A stretch of DNA of 64,000 nucleotides from Leptotrichia trevisanii DSM 22070. GTDB lineage: Bacteria > Fusobacteriota > Fusobacteriia > Fusobacteriales > Leptotrichiaceae. The notes below the pieces were generated by a model. The model was not told where the DNA came from. It saw only the letters and a program-made list of their open reading frames with translations, and searched no databases. The number at the start of each line of letters is the position of its first letter. The first letter of the stretch is position 1. The stretch spans positions 1 through 64,000 of the forward strand of contig NZ_AXVL01000011.1 in assembly GCF_000482505.1 (NCBI RefSeq). Reading direction: 5' to 3'. Positions 30,750 to 39,090 of this stretch are shown here, piece after piece. A program made the translations under genes and the position numbers.

Positions 30750-31332
30750 TTAAAAAATTCCTCCCTACAAAGAACATATTCTTTCTTTAATTTAAAAATT
30801 AAACTTTCATCAAAAAATGTTCTCATAATTTCGATTTGTTATTACATAATTACTCAAACAATAATCCAATTACCAAAAATTTAATTATCCAATAAGCAAT
30901 CTAAAAAATACACGATTATTCATATTCAAATTATACTAAAAATTCATTTAAAATTTTTCTGACATAGACATTTTAGTAAAATAGTTGTCAATTTTTTAAA
31001 CGGCAATGCTGTATAAAAGACTAAAAAATAGACTAAAAATACTGTTCATTTGAAAATTTAAACTTTCATATTTAGTCTTAAAATGAATTATTATACGCTC
31101 GAACTTCCTTAAAATAGGCTATAAAATCAAAATTTTTAAAGTATACAAACGTGTAGAAATGTTTTAATTCTATCTCTAATTTAAAGTGTTTTACTATAAT
31201 TATGAATAATCTTTAATTGACTTTTTATAAAAATTAATACAAAAAAGAAAAAATTCTTTTCTTCCAAGTTTTATAGTGGAAAAAGACACTCTCTATGTTT
31301 TAAGAGTGCCTTCACTATTGATTCGTTTTTTA
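30750..31332 (-). other. 583-nt non-coding spacer between rplL and rpoB
   Basis: Very AT-rich, no credible ORF. At its rplL end is a hairpin (31285-31310). In the middle a TTGACA lies on the minus strand near 30990 but without a well-spaced -10, and a TATAAT occurs near 30940 with a weak -35, so a second promoter for rpoBC is possible. The long leader could hold attenuation that sets the rpoBC to rplJL ratio. Confidence 0.4.
31281..31310 (-). terminator. Partial terminator between rplL and rpoB
   Basis: On the minus strand GGCACTCT pairs with AGAGTGTC (31303-31310 with 31285-31292), followed by TTTTT. Its position matches the known rplL-rpoB attenuator of other bacteria. Confidence 0.6.
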
Positions 31333-31704
31333 CTATTTTAATTCTACAGTTGCCCCTGCACCTTCTAATTGAGCTTTTAATGCTTCAGCTTCGTCTTTGG
31401 AAACTCCTTCTTTAACTGCTTTTCCACCAGCTTCAACTAATTCTTTAGCTTCTTTAAGTCCTAATCCAGTAATTCCTCTTACTTCTTTAATTACTGCCAA
31501 TTTAGCTGCTCCTGCAGATACCAGGATTACATCAAATTCAGATTTTTCTTCTGCTGCTGCACCTCCTGCTGCTGCACCTCCTGCAACTGCTACTGGTTGA
31601 GCTGATACTCCAAATGTTTCTTCAATAGCTTCAACTACTTCTTTTAATTCTAATACAGACATAGCTTTTAAGTCTTCTATAAATTGTTCTTTATTAAATG
31701 CCAT
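31333..31704 (-). CDS. rplL: 50S ribosomal protein L7/L12
   Basis: 123 aa. N-terminal dimerisation domain, an Ala/Gly-rich hinge ([17 protein letters not shown]) and the C-terminal factor-binding domain ([20 protein letters not shown]). It recruits translation GTPases. It is 84 nt after rplJ in the same operon. Confidence 0.98.
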   Translation of the reverse strand: MAFNKEQFIEDLKAMSVLELKEVVEAIEETFGVSAQPVAVAGGAAAGGAAAEEKSEFDVILVSAGAAKLAVIKEVRGITGLGLKEAKELVEAGGKAVKEGVSKDEAEALKAQLEGAGATVELK

Positions 31705-31788
31705 TATTTTATTTCCTCCTATTTTTTTCTTGTTTTTATTTATATTATTATTTTTATAATTTACAAATTATTTCACATTTAAAAATAA

Positions 31789-32304
31789 TTACTCTGCTGC
31801 TTCTGCTGGCGCTCCAGTTTCTTTTTGTTCTGCAACATTTGTCAATGCAACAGCCAACATTCTAACTGGCGACAACAATCCGTAAGCAATTTGTCCAAGT
31901 AATTCATCTCTCGATGGTAATTTAGCTAGTGCTTCTACAGTTGACACATCAACTCTTTCAGATTCTAGCAATCCACCTTTAATTAATAATTTATCTTTTA
32001 TTTTTTTTCCAAAATCAAAGATTAATTTAGATGGTGCAACTCCATCTTCATATCCTAATGCAAACGATGTAGTTCCTTCTAATAAATCATCAACATTTGT
32101 ATCAAATCCTGCTTCTTTTAACGCTATCTTAAACAATCTGTTTTTAGCAACAAAGTACTCTACTCCAGATTCTCTAGCTGTTTTACGAAGTTCAGTATCT
32201 TCATTAACGCTAATTCCTTTATAATCAACAAACACTACTGCTTTAGCATCCTTTAATTTTTCAACTAAACCTTTTACTGCTTCTAATTTTGCTTGTGCTG
32301 GCAA
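31789..32304 (-). CDS. rplJ: 50S ribosomal protein L10
   Basis: 171 aa stalk base protein that anchors L7/L12. The N-terminal 23S-binding domain (VVFVDYKGISVNEDTELRKT) and the C-terminal helix for L12 dimers (QIAYGLLSPVRMLAVALTNV) are clear. Expression is governed by a leader with an L10-binding fold and an attenuator just upstream. Confidence 0.97.
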   Translation of the reverse strand: MPAQAKLEAVKGLVEKLKDAKAVVFVDYKGISVNEDTELRKTARESGVEYFVAKNRLFKIALKEAGFDTNVDDLLEGTTSFALGYEDGVAPSKLIFDFGKKIKDKLLIKGGLLESERVDVSTVEALAKLPSRDELLGQIAYGLLSPVRMLAVALTNVAEQKETGAPAEAAE

Positions 32305-32322
32305 TTCGTTTCACCTCCTCAT

Positions 32323-32361
32323 AATAAAAACCTCTGAAACAAAAACAATAAGCCCAGAGGT
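32323..32361 (-). terminator. Attenuator in the rplJ leader
   Basis: On the minus strand ACCTCTG (32361-32355) pairs with CAGAGGT (32336-32330), followed by TTTTTAT, 20-odd nt before the rplJ start codon. A terminator in this position fits L10-dependent attenuation. Confidence 0.65.
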
Positions 32362-32414
32362 ATCATATTATATAAAATATCTATTATTTAATTTTAATAT
32401 CTATTTGTTATAAT

Positions 32415-32475
32415 ATTTACCTCGGTAGGGTTTAAAGAATTTTCATTCTACCTACTGTCTTTGGTTATATTCCAT
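32415..32475 (-). promoter_or_regulatory. Ribosomal L10 leader RNA
   Basis: The minus-strand text ACCAAAGACAGTAGGTAG followed by ACCCTACCGAGGT matches the conserved elements of the L10(L12)4-binding leader. PAGE: the two parts pair (GTAGG with CCTAC) leaving the conserved kink-turn-like loop. Autogenous control of rplJL is the expected role. Confidence 0.75.
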
Positions 32476-32508
32476 ATGATTTATATATTCAATAAACCAA
32501 TATATAGT

Positions 32509-32537
32509 ATTATACTATAATTTTTTCAAAATTGCAA
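32509..32537 (-). promoter_or_regulatory. rplJL promoter
   Basis: On the minus strand TTGCAA (32532-32537), 17-nt spacer, TATAAT (32509-32514), with transcription starting just ahead of the L10 leader. Confidence 0.65.
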
Positions 32538-32741
32538 GTATCTTTCAAAATTTTTTTATTGTTCTTAACTTATAAATACGCCTTTATTTATTATTAAAAA
32601 TCTCCTTAAAACAAAATTTAAAGTTATGGCTTTCTACTCAAATTTTTATTTTATTAGCTTATCGGCTTTATTTTAAGAAATGTCAGATATATTTAATTTT
32701 TAGTAATTCGATTTCAAAAAAATATCCAAATTATAGTATAA

Positions 32742-32773
32742 ATTACCGAATAGAAAAAATCTACCCGGTAATA
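32742..32773 (-). terminator. Hairpin after rplA
   Basis: A 12-bp stem (ATTACCGGGTAG with CTATTCGGTAAT, two G-U pairs) 25 nt after the rplA stop. The T-run is poor (TTTATA), so this may be a weak terminator or a processing site between the rplKA and rplJL units. Confidence 0.5.
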
Positions 32774-32796
32774 AAAATTACTATTAAGATTGTTTA

Positions 32797-33504
32797 CTAT
32801 TTAGCTACAAATACTCCAGCCAATAATGGATCAATTTTAATTCCAGGCCCCATAGTTAATGAGATTGCAACTGTTCTTAAATATTGCCCTTTTGAAGCAG
32901 CTGGTTTTAATTTGATAATTTGATCTAATGCAACTTTAAAGTTTTCTACGATAGCTTCTTTTGTGAAGTCAACTTTACCAATTGGTAGATGAATTGATCC
33001 TAATTTATCAACTTTAAATGCAACTTTTCCTTTTTTAAATTCTTGAACTGTTTGTTCAACATTTGTTGTAACTGTTCCTGATTTAGGGTTAGGCATTAAT
33101 CCTTTAGTTCCTAAGATTCTTCCTAATCTTCCTAATTTAGGCATCATATCAGGTGTAGCAATTACTAAATCAAAATCTAACCATCCACCTTGAATTTTAT
33201 TAATGTATTCGTCATCTCCAGCAAAATCTGCTCCTGCAGCTAATGCTTTATCAATGTTTTCTCCACTTGTAATAACTAAAATTCTTACAGTTTTACCCGT
33301 ACCATTTGGTAATGAAACTGTACCTCTTACCTGTTGATCAGCATGTCTAGGATCTACTCCCAATCTTACTGCTAATTCTACTGTCTCCACAAATTTAGCA
33401 CTTTTAGTGTCAAAGACTAATTCCAATGCTTCTTCTGGTGTATAAATTTTCATTTTATCTACTTTTTGAGAAATGTCGTTATATCTTTTTCCTCTTTTTG
33501 CCAT
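32797..33504 (-). CDS. rplA: 50S ribosomal protein L1
   Basis: 235 aa, full length. Conserved segments include [35 protein letters not shown] and [10 protein letters not shown]1 builds the ribosomal L1 stalk and is a translational repressor of its own operon in many bacteria. Here a probable L1-binding hairpin overlaps the region just before its Shine-Dalgarno (33522-33550), and another is in front of rplK. Confidence 0.97.
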   Translation of the reverse strand: MAKRGKRYNDISQKVDKMKIYTPEEALELVFDTKSAKFVETVELAVRLGVDPRHADQQVRGTVSLPNGTGKTVRILVITSGENIDKALAAGADFAGDDEYINKIQGGWLDFDLVIATPDMMPKLGRLGRILGTKGLMPNPKSGTVTTNVEQTVQEFKKGKVAFKVDKLGSIHLPIGKVDFTKEAIVENFKVALDQIIKLKPAASKGQYLRTVAISLTMGPGIKIDPLLAGVFVAK

Positions 33505-33521
33505 TTATTATTTCCTCCTCT

Positions 33522-33550
33522 GTGGTAATTGAATTTACTAAATCTCCCAC
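33522..33550 (-). promoter_or_regulatory. Putative L1 autoregulatory site before rplA
   Basis: On the minus strand GTGGGAG opens and TTACCAC closes a hairpin with an inner ATTT/AAAT pair and an asymmetric internal loop (GAG opposite TCAATTA). It sits immediately 5' of AGAGGAGG and the rplA ATG. The shape resembles the L1-binding region of 23S rRNA and of known L1 mRNA operators. Confidence 0.6.
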
Positions 33551-33613
33551 TTATTCTAATAATCATTTAAATTTTATTTTTTAATTTATTTTTTAAAATC
33601 CGAACAACTTTAA

Positions 33614-34039
33614 TTATTCAGAAATTTTAATTCCCATACTTCTTGCAGTTCCTGCAATAATATTCATAGCTGCTTCAACTGATCCTGCATTTAAATCTGG
33701 CATTTTAGTTTCTGCAATTTCTTGTAATTGGGCTTTAGTTATAGTTCCAGCAACTTCTTTTATAGAATTTCCAGCACCTTTTTGAACTTTAGCCGCTTTT
33801 TTCAATAAGTCTGATGCAGGTGGTGTTTTTAAAATGAATGTAAAACTTCTATCTGCATAAACAGTAATTTCCACTGGAATTACAAATCCCATTTTATCTT
33901 GTGTTTGTGCGTTAAATGATTTACAGAATTCTGCAATATTTACCCCATGTTGTCCTAACGCAGGCCCTACTGGTGGTGCAGGATTCGCTTTCCCTGCTTC
34001 TAATTGTAATTTAATCTTCCCGATTACTTCTTTAGCCAT
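33614..34039 (-). CDS. rplK: 50S ribosomal protein L11
   Basis: 141 aa. Typical N-terminal [20 protein letters not shown] proline-rich switch segment and the C-terminal rRNA-binding domain ending [11 protein letters not shown]11 forms the GTPase-associated centre and is needed for RelA activation. The first gene of the rplKA unit, with an AGAGGAGG Shine-Dalgarno directly after the L1-like hairpin. Confidence 0.98.
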   Translation of the reverse strand: MAKEVIGKIKLQLEAGKANPAPPVGPALGQHGVNIAEFCKSFNAQTQDKMGFVIPVEITVYADRSFTFILKTPPASDLLKKAAKVQKGAGNSIKEVAGTITKAQLQEIAETKMPDLNAGSVEAAMNIIAGTARSMGIKISE

Positions 34040-34051
34040 TTTTCCTCCTCT

Positions 34052-34080
34052 GTGGTAATTGAATTTGTTAAATCTCCCAC
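34052..34080 (-). promoter_or_regulatory. Putative L1 autoregulatory site before rplK
   Basis: Identical to the site before rplA except for two bases in the apical loop (AAC versus AGT context), at the same distance from the AGAGGAGG. The duplication suggests separate L1 control of both genes. Confidence 0.6.
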
Positions 34081-34160
34081 TTTTCCTTCAAATTAAAATT
34101 TCGCTAATTATTATTCTTTAATAATACTTCTTGTTTGTTTTTTTGTTACTTTTTAGACTA

Positions 34161-34787
34161 TTAATAGTCTATTTTTGCTATTTCGGTATATTCAACTTCC
34201 ACTGGAGTCAAACGTCCCAAAACTTCAAGCATTACTTTTACTTTACCATGTTCATAGTCAATTTCTGCAATTTCACCTTGCTGTCCATCAAAGGATCCGC
34301 CTTTTACTTCAACAACTTCACCAATTCTAAAATCTATATCAAGTCTAGGAGCACTTCCTTCCCCATCAACATCAATTCCAACTTTAGCCAGTAAATTTGA
34401 AGCCTCTTCATCAGATAAAGGTATTGGATCACTTCCAATTCCGACAAATCCAGTTACTCCGTTTGTATTTCTAATTACATACCAGGCATCACTATCAACA
34501 CGGTATCCTAATCCCAGTTCATTTTCTTCCTTAATGGAAAGCATTTCTATCATTACATAACTTGGAAAAAGTTTTCTTGAAACTTTTACTTGTTTTCCAC
34601 GTTTTTCTTCCAGAACTTCTTCTTCTGGAACTAAAATTCTAAAAACTCTGTCTTTTAAGTCCAATGACTCGATTCTTTTCTCAAGATCCGCCGCCACTTT
34701 TTTTTCATAACCGGAATAAGTGTGAATTATATACCATTTTTTTTCGTATACAACTTCCTCTTCAACTTTTTCATTTGCTTCAGTCAC
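34161..34787 (-). CDS. nusG: Transcription elongation/termination factor NusG
   Basis: 208 aa. The NGN domain begins at KKWYIIHTYSGYEKKVAADL; the C-terminal KOW motif is VEVKGGSFDGQQGEIAEIDY. Slightly long between the two domains compared with E. coli (181 aa), with an insert around VGIDVDGEGSAPRL. It follows secE by 2 nt. Confidence 0.97.
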   Translation of the reverse strand: MTEANEKVEEEVVYEKKWYIIHTYSGYEKKVAADLEKRIESLDLKDRVFRILVPEEEVLEEKRGKQVKVSRKLFPSYVMIEMLSIKEENELGLGYRVDSDAWYVIRNTNGVTGFVGIGSDPIPLSDEEASNLLAKVGIDVDGEGSAPRLDIDFRIGEVVEVKGGSFDGQQGEIAEIDYEHGKVKVMLEVLGRLTPVEVEYTEIAKIDY

Positions 34788-34789
34788 TT

Positions 34790-35005
34790 TTACGCGCCTC
34801 CTATAAGATTTCTCAATACTTCACTTATTTTTGCCAACACAAAGTTAAATGCTGTATCAAAAAGAAGTGTATATATAGCAATAAACGCTGTCATCAAAAT
34901 CACAATTACAGTAACATGATAAACTTCGATTTTATCAGGCCAATATATTTTTTTATATTCTTCACGCAAATTTCCAAAAGCCTCTTTTAAATTAAATTTA
35001 CTCAT
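34790..35005 (-). CDS. secE: Preprotein translocase subunit SecE
   Basis: 71 aa with an amphipathic helix (NLREEYKKIYWPDKIEV) and one membrane helix (VTVIVILMTAFIAIYTLLFD), the single-helix form. It stabilises SecY. The secE-nusG pairing confirms the call. Confidence 0.95.
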   Translation of the reverse strand: MSKFNLKEAFGNLREEYKKIYWPDKIEVYHVTVIVILMTAFIAIYTLLFDTAFNFVLAKISEVLRNLIGGA

Positions 35006-35182
35006 GATTTTCTCCTAGAATCCTTTAAGATTTTTTCTCAATTTATTATTTATCTTACCTAATTTTCTTCAAAATCTCAAACTTCTATTTATTTTTTAAC
35101 TGCATAATCACAAAAAATTTATTTGTCTACTTTAAATTCAACAAAATTAAATTTTTTAAAAAAAAATTCCCATAAAATAAAA

Positions 35183-35258
35183 TGGCAGGCCAGGCAGGAA
35201 TCGAACCCGCAACTTTCGGTTTTGGAGACCGACGCTCTACCAATTGAACTACTGACCT
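35183..35258 (-). tRNA. tRNA-Trp (anticodon CCA)
   Basis: 76-nt cloverleaf on the minus strand: acceptor 5' AGGTCAG pairs with the 3' end, D-loop TAGTTCAATTGGTAGAG, anticodon arm GTCTCCAAAAC with CCA, T-arm GGGTTCGATTCC, encoded CCA end (TGG at 35183-35185 on the plus strand). It lies between rpmG and secE in the same direction, a widespread arrangement. Confidence 0.97.
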
Positions 35259-35274
35259 ATCTATTTTTATGAGA

Positions 35275-35424
35275 TTATTTAACTTCTCTATAAAGAGAAT
35301 GTCTTTTAAGCACTGGATTATATTTTCTCATCTCTAATCTTTCGGGATGAGTTTTTTTGTTTTTAGTTGTAACATAATGTCTCAACTTAGTTTCAGTGCA
35401 TTCTAAAATAACTTGTACTCTCAT
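35275..35424 (-). CDS. rpmG: 50S ribosomal protein L33
   Basis: 49 aa: starts [18 protein letters not shown] and ends [16 protein letters not shown]. The two CxxC zinc knuckles of the C+ form are absent (only one Cys remains), so this is the zinc-independent type. A GGGAGG Shine-Dalgarno precedes the ATG. It heads the rpmG-tRNA-secE-nusG unit. Confidence 0.95.
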   Translation of the reverse strand: MRVQVILECTETKLRHYVTTKNKKTHPERLEMRKYNPVLKRHSLYREVK

Positions 35425-35480
35425 CGTTTTCTATCCCTCCCAATAAAATATTGGTATTACCAGAATAAACTAGCTTATTT

Positions 35481-35509
35481 ATAATATCATATTCCTCTTT
35501 TTTTGTCAA
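35481..35509 (-). promoter_or_regulatory. rpmG-tRNA-Trp-secE-nusG promoter
   Basis: On the minus strand TTGACA (35504-35509), 17-nt spacer, TATTAT (35481-35486). Confidence 0.75.
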
Positions 35510-35710
35510 TACTATTTTCTTTACTTTTTTTAAAGTTTTTTTTGTATATTGTATAATCAAGTGCAACACCCAAAGAACCATCATTTTTTCTTCTAGATTC
35601 TATTATTTTGACAAATCAAACTTTTTTTTGGCATTAATGATATTGATAAATTATTGTAAAAAAATGTAAATATACTTTCCTTATGGATAAAAAAAGAAAA
35701 GGAGATGATT

Positions 35711-36072
35711 TAATACTAAACCCCATTTAAATAACGAATTTATTACAAACTTTTTCAACAAAAGATAAAAATCTAGTATTTCAAAATAATTAAAATATAA
35801 TTTTTTTATTTTAATAAACCGACGGAGCTTTTATTTGTTCAACTACGACTGTTTGACGACTATAAGGAGGAGTTTCGGAGTTGGGCAAATAAAAGTCGTA
35901 GTCTAGCCATAGGTATTGCGTAGCAATCTTGCTACAATTTTAATTATCAGGATAAACCTTTACTGCAAGATAAGGATTTGCGGCAATGAGCAATCCTGCA
36001 AAAAAAGAAAAGCTAATAAAAATAGTAAAAATCGATATTAAATAAAATAATCTAATACTAAATCCCATTTAA
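35711..36072. repeat. Direct copies of the 20-bp repeat motif flanking a structured 320-bp block
   Basis: TAATACTAAACCCCATTTAA (35711-35730) and TAATACTAAATCCCATTTAA (36053-36072) are 19/20 identical and in the same orientation. Both are related to the inverted pair at 1307-1410. The DNA between them contains hairpins but no ORF. A mobile-element remnant or REP-type array is the best guess. The rest of the 700-bp rpmG-glgP gap is AT-rich with no gene seen; a 15-codon ORF just before the first repeat may be the start of a lost gene. Confidence 0.55.
35828..35902. repeat. Competing inverted repeats
   Basis: CTTTTATTTG (35828-35837) pairs with CAAATAAAAG (35886-35895), while ACTACGACT (35842-35850) pairs with AGTCGTAGT (35894-35902). 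The two stems are mutually exclusive. A separate small hairpin GTAGCAA/TTGCTAC followed by T residues is at 35920-35941. Confidence 0.6.
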
Positions 36073-36124
36073 CTTATCTTTTAAAATATAAAAACGAGGA
36101 TATTAAATCCCCGTATTATAAAAT

Positions 36125-38389
36125 TTATTTAGTTTTCCAGATTTCATCTTCGTATTGTGCGATTGTTCTGTCTGATGAGAAGAATCCTGCTTTTGCTATG
36201 TTATTTATTACTTGTTTGTACCACAAGTCTTTGTTTTCATAGTCTTTAAACATTCTTTCTTTTGTGTTGTAGTAGTCTTCAAAGTCAATTAATGTCATGA
36301 ACCAATCTTTGTTTATTAGTTCATTTTGAAGTCTTTCCAATCTTTCCTTGTTTCCTACTTTGATTAATTTGTCTGAAGTTATGAAGTCAACGACTTCTTT
36401 TATTCCAACTTGATTGTAATAATCTTTTGAAACGTAACCTGATGTTTCGTATAATTTAATTATATCATCACTGTTTTTTCCAAAAATGTAGATATTGTCA
36501 TCGCCTACAAGCTCACTAATTTCCACATTTGCTCCATCCATTGTTCCAAGAGTTAATGCTCCGTTTAGCATGAATTTCATATTTCCAGTTCCGCTGGCTT
36601 CTTTTGAGGCAAGCGAGATTTGCTCAGAAATATCTGTTGCTGGAATAATTTTTTCAGCTAATCCTACATTGTAGTTTTCAACTAGGTAAACATTTAAGTA
36701 TTTATTTACTTCTGGATCATTGTTTATTATTTCTGATAGACAAAGTATTAAGTGGATTATGTCTTGAGCAATGATGTAGGCTGGAGCAGCTTTTCCACCG
36801 AATAATACTGTTATCTTTCTTTCTGGTAATTTTCCATTTTTAATATCTAAGTATTTTTTGATTACATACAAGGCATTCATTTGTTGACGTTTATATTCGT
36901 GGAATCTCTTAATTTGAGTATCAATGATACTGTTTTCATCAATAACGATTCCTTGTGTATGTTGTAAATATTTTTTCAATTTAATTTTGTTTTCGTGTTT
37001 AATTTGTGATAATTTTTCATAAACATTTTTATCATCAACATATTTCAAAAGTTCTTTTAAATTTTCGGCATCTGTCAAGTAACCTGTACCAATTAATTCT
37101 TTCAAGTAATCTGCCAAGTCTTCGTTACAGCTTTCAAGCCATCTTCTGAATGTAATACCATTTGTTTTGTTGTTAAATTTATTCGGATAAATTTCATAAA
37201 ATTCTTTAAGTTCACTATTTTTCAAGATTTCAGTATGCAGATAAGCAACTCCATTTACACTTGAAGAAAAGTGAATATCCATATTTGCCATATGAACTCT
37301 GTTTTGTCCGTCGATAATTTGAACTTTTTCATCTGAATATTTAGCTTTTATAACTTTATCCAGTTTTTTTATAATTTCAACAATATTTGGCACAACTTCT
37401 TCTAAGTAGTCTAAAGGCCATTTTTCCAACGCTTCTGCCAAAATTGTATGATTTGTGTATCCTGTCATTTTTGTTACAATTTCTGTTGCTTCTTCAAAAG
37501 AAATACCGTGTTCTTCTGTCATAATACGGATTAATTCAGGAATTACCATACTTGGGTGTGTATCGTTGATTTGAACGAAGGCATAATCTGCTAAATCGTG
37601 AATGTTGCTTCCTTTTTCAGTTGCTTCAGCAATAATCAATCTTGCCGCATTTGATACCATGAAATATTGTTGGTAGATACGTAACAATTCCCCTTTTTTT
37701 GTACTGTCGTCAGGATATAGGAATAATGTTAGATTTTTTTCAACATTTTCTTCATCAAATGATATTCCATTTTCTATTAAATTGTAGTCAACACTTTCAA
37801 TATCGAATAAATTTAAGTAATTTTTTGTATCTTTTTCATACCCTAAAATATCAATTCTTTTTAATTTTGAATGTAAGCTGAAATTTTTAAATTTAACTTC
37901 GTATCCAATATTTGTATCTCTTAGCCAGCTTTGATCTTCTATCCAATAGTTTGCCTCAGCTTTTTGCTCATTGTTCTTGAAAACCTGCTTAAACAGTCCG
38001 CAGTGATAGTTAAGTCCGACTCCTTCTCCATTGATTCCTAAAGTTGACATTGAATCAATAAAGCACGAAGCAAGTCTTCCAAGTCCACCGTTTCCTAATG
38101 AAGGTTCTGTTTCCACTTCTTCAACGTGGCTCAAGTTTTTCCCTGCTGCCTTCAATTCTTCCCTTATTTCTTTATAAATTCCTAAGTTGATCAAATTATT
38201 TGATAATAATTTTCCAATTAAGAATTCTGCAGAAATATAATATATTTTCTTTTTAGATTTGTTTGGCGTTTTTTCATCTGCTCTCTCTTTGATGTATTCA
38301 AGTAATTTGTAATAAATTTCCTGATTTGTCATTTCACTTATTTGTTTTTCGTTTCTTTTTTGTAAAAAATCTGTAAAATTATAACTCAC
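36125..38389 (-). CDS. glgP: Glycogen/starch phosphorylase
   Basis: 754 aa PLP enzyme releasing glucose-1-phosphate from alpha-1,4-glucans. [15 protein letters not shown] and [11 protein letters not shown] occur in the N-terminal half; the PLP lysine is in [14 protein letters not shown] near residue ~605, with [10 protein letters not shown] after it. It is shorter than the ~800-830 aa of enteric enzymes, mainly at the N-terminus. The start appears to be GTG 38389; GAAAGGA lies about 13 nt upstream, a rather long spacing. No other glycogen gene is nearby. It has a strong promoter with an adjoining palindrome. Confidence 0.95.
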   Translation of the reverse strand: MSYNFTDFLQKRNEKQISEMTNQEIYYKLLEYIKERADEKTPNKSKKKIYYISAEFLIGKLLSNNLINLGIYKEIREELKAAGKNLSHVEEVETEPSLGNGGLGRLASCFIDSMSTLGINGEGVGLNYHCGLFKQVFKNNEQKAEANYWIEDQSWLRDTNIGYEVKFKNFSLHSKLKRIDILGYEKDTKNYLNLFDIESVDYNLIENGISFDEENVEKNLTLFLYPDDSTKKGELLRIYQQYFMVSNAARLIIAEATEKGSNIHDLADYAFVQINDTHPSMVIPELIRIMTEEHGISFEEATEIVTKMTGYTNHTILAEALEKWPLDYLEEVVPNIVEIIKKLDKVIKAKYSDEKVQIIDGQNRVHMANMDIHFSSSVNGVAYLHTEILKNSELKEFYEIYPNKFNNKTNGITFRRWLESCNEDLADYLKELIGTGYLTDAENLKELLKYVDDKNVYEKLSQIKHENKIKLKKYLQHTQGIVIDENSIIDTQIKRFHEYKRQQMNALYVIKKYLDIKNGKLPERKITVLFGGKAAPAYIIAQDIIHLILCLSEIINNDPEVNKYLNVYLVENYNVGLAEKIIPATDISEQISLASKEASGTGNMKFMLNGALTLGTMDGANVEISELVGDDNIYIFGKNSDDIIKLYETSGYVSKDYYNQVGIKEVVDFITSDKLIKVGNKERLERLQNELINKDWFMTLIDFEDYYNTKERMFKDYENKDLWYKQVINNIAKAGFFSSDRTIAQYEDEIWKTK

Positions 38390-38550
38390 TGTTTTGATTA
38401 TTTCCTTTCAAATTTTGTTTTTATTTTATGATATTTTTTATGTAATTAAACTACTTCAAAATTGGAAAACTAAAATCATTGGACTTATAGCTTGAGTATA
38501 TAATCATAATTTTTGTATCCAATTTTAAAGTCGTTTTACTATGTGGGCAT

Positions 38551-38579
38551 ATTATATAACTATTTTTTTAATTTGTCAA
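38551..38579 (-). promoter_or_regulatory. glgP promoter
   Basis: On the minus strand TTGACA (38574-38579), 17-nt spacer, TATAAT (38551-38556): both hexamers are consensus. The ~150-nt leader to the GTG contains complementary AAAATTGGA / TCCAATTTT segments. Confidence 0.8.
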
Positions 38580-38597
38580 GACATTTACGTAAATGTC
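38580..38597 (-). promoter_or_regulatory. Perfect 18-bp palindrome abutting the glgP -35
   Basis: GACATTTACGTAAATGTC is fully self-complementary and touches the TTGACA hexamer. A dimeric regulator site is likely; it is not a catabolite-response (cre) consensus. Confidence 0.6.
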
Positions 38598-38641
38598 GGA
38601 AGTCTGAGATGCAAAAAAACTTAAAGAAATAAATAATTAAA

Positions 38642-38681
38642 CAAAAAATATACCTTCAATTCCATATTTGAGATTGAAGGC
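38642..38681 (-). terminator. Terminator after the small exported protein gene
   Basis: Arms CCTTCAAT (38653-38660) and ATTGAAGG (38673-38680), followed on the minus strand by TATATTTTTTG. Confidence 0.7.
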
Positions 38682-38741
38682 ATAATGATATTTTTTAATT
38701 TATCAATTTAAAATGTAAAAAAACTTATGTTTATAAATCAA

Positions 38742-39029
38742 TTACTGAATGTAGTCAAAAGTTTCCAAAGTCAAATTTCTATTCCCACTTCCATAAAAAT
38801 ATACTTTAAATATTGTTCCTTTTGAAAATTTATAATAAGTCTGTTCAACAAGTCCTGTAAAATTAAATGTTTTTCCTGATTGAAGGCTAACGCAATTTGC
38901 GAATCTTTTACCATCTTTTGTCATACCTCTTGAAGTCACACGACATTTTTCTACTGTCCGTAAAGTTTTTTGTGCTGCAAAATTGTAAGCACTTCCTAAT
39001 ATTAAGAATGCAAAAATAATTTTTTTCAT
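38742..39029 (-). CDS. Small exported protein
   Basis: 95 aa. Residues 1-19 (MKKIIFAFLILGSAYNFAA) form a signal peptide. The mature part is basic with two Cys (TVEKCRVTSRG, KRFANCVSLQSG) that could form a disulfide, and ends in beta-like strands. I recognise no family. It is downstream of a lipoprotein gene (61-nt gap) and has its own GGAG Shine-Dalgarno. Confidence 0.6.
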   Translation of the reverse strand: MKKIIFAFLILGSAYNFAAQKTLRTVEKCRVTSRGMTKDGKRFANCVSLQSGKTFNFTGLVEQTYYKFSKGTIFKVYFYGSGNRNLTLETFDYIQ

Positions 39030-39090
39030 AATAAATCAACTCCTATTATTGTTGTTGTAATTTTTAGTTATTTGTGAAAATTTATAAATT

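Noticed and set aside
35393-35584. 63-aa minus-strand ORF overlapping rpmG
   Set aside because: No Shine-Dalgarno, Lys/Thr low complexity, and it overlaps the rpmG promoter and start in another frame.
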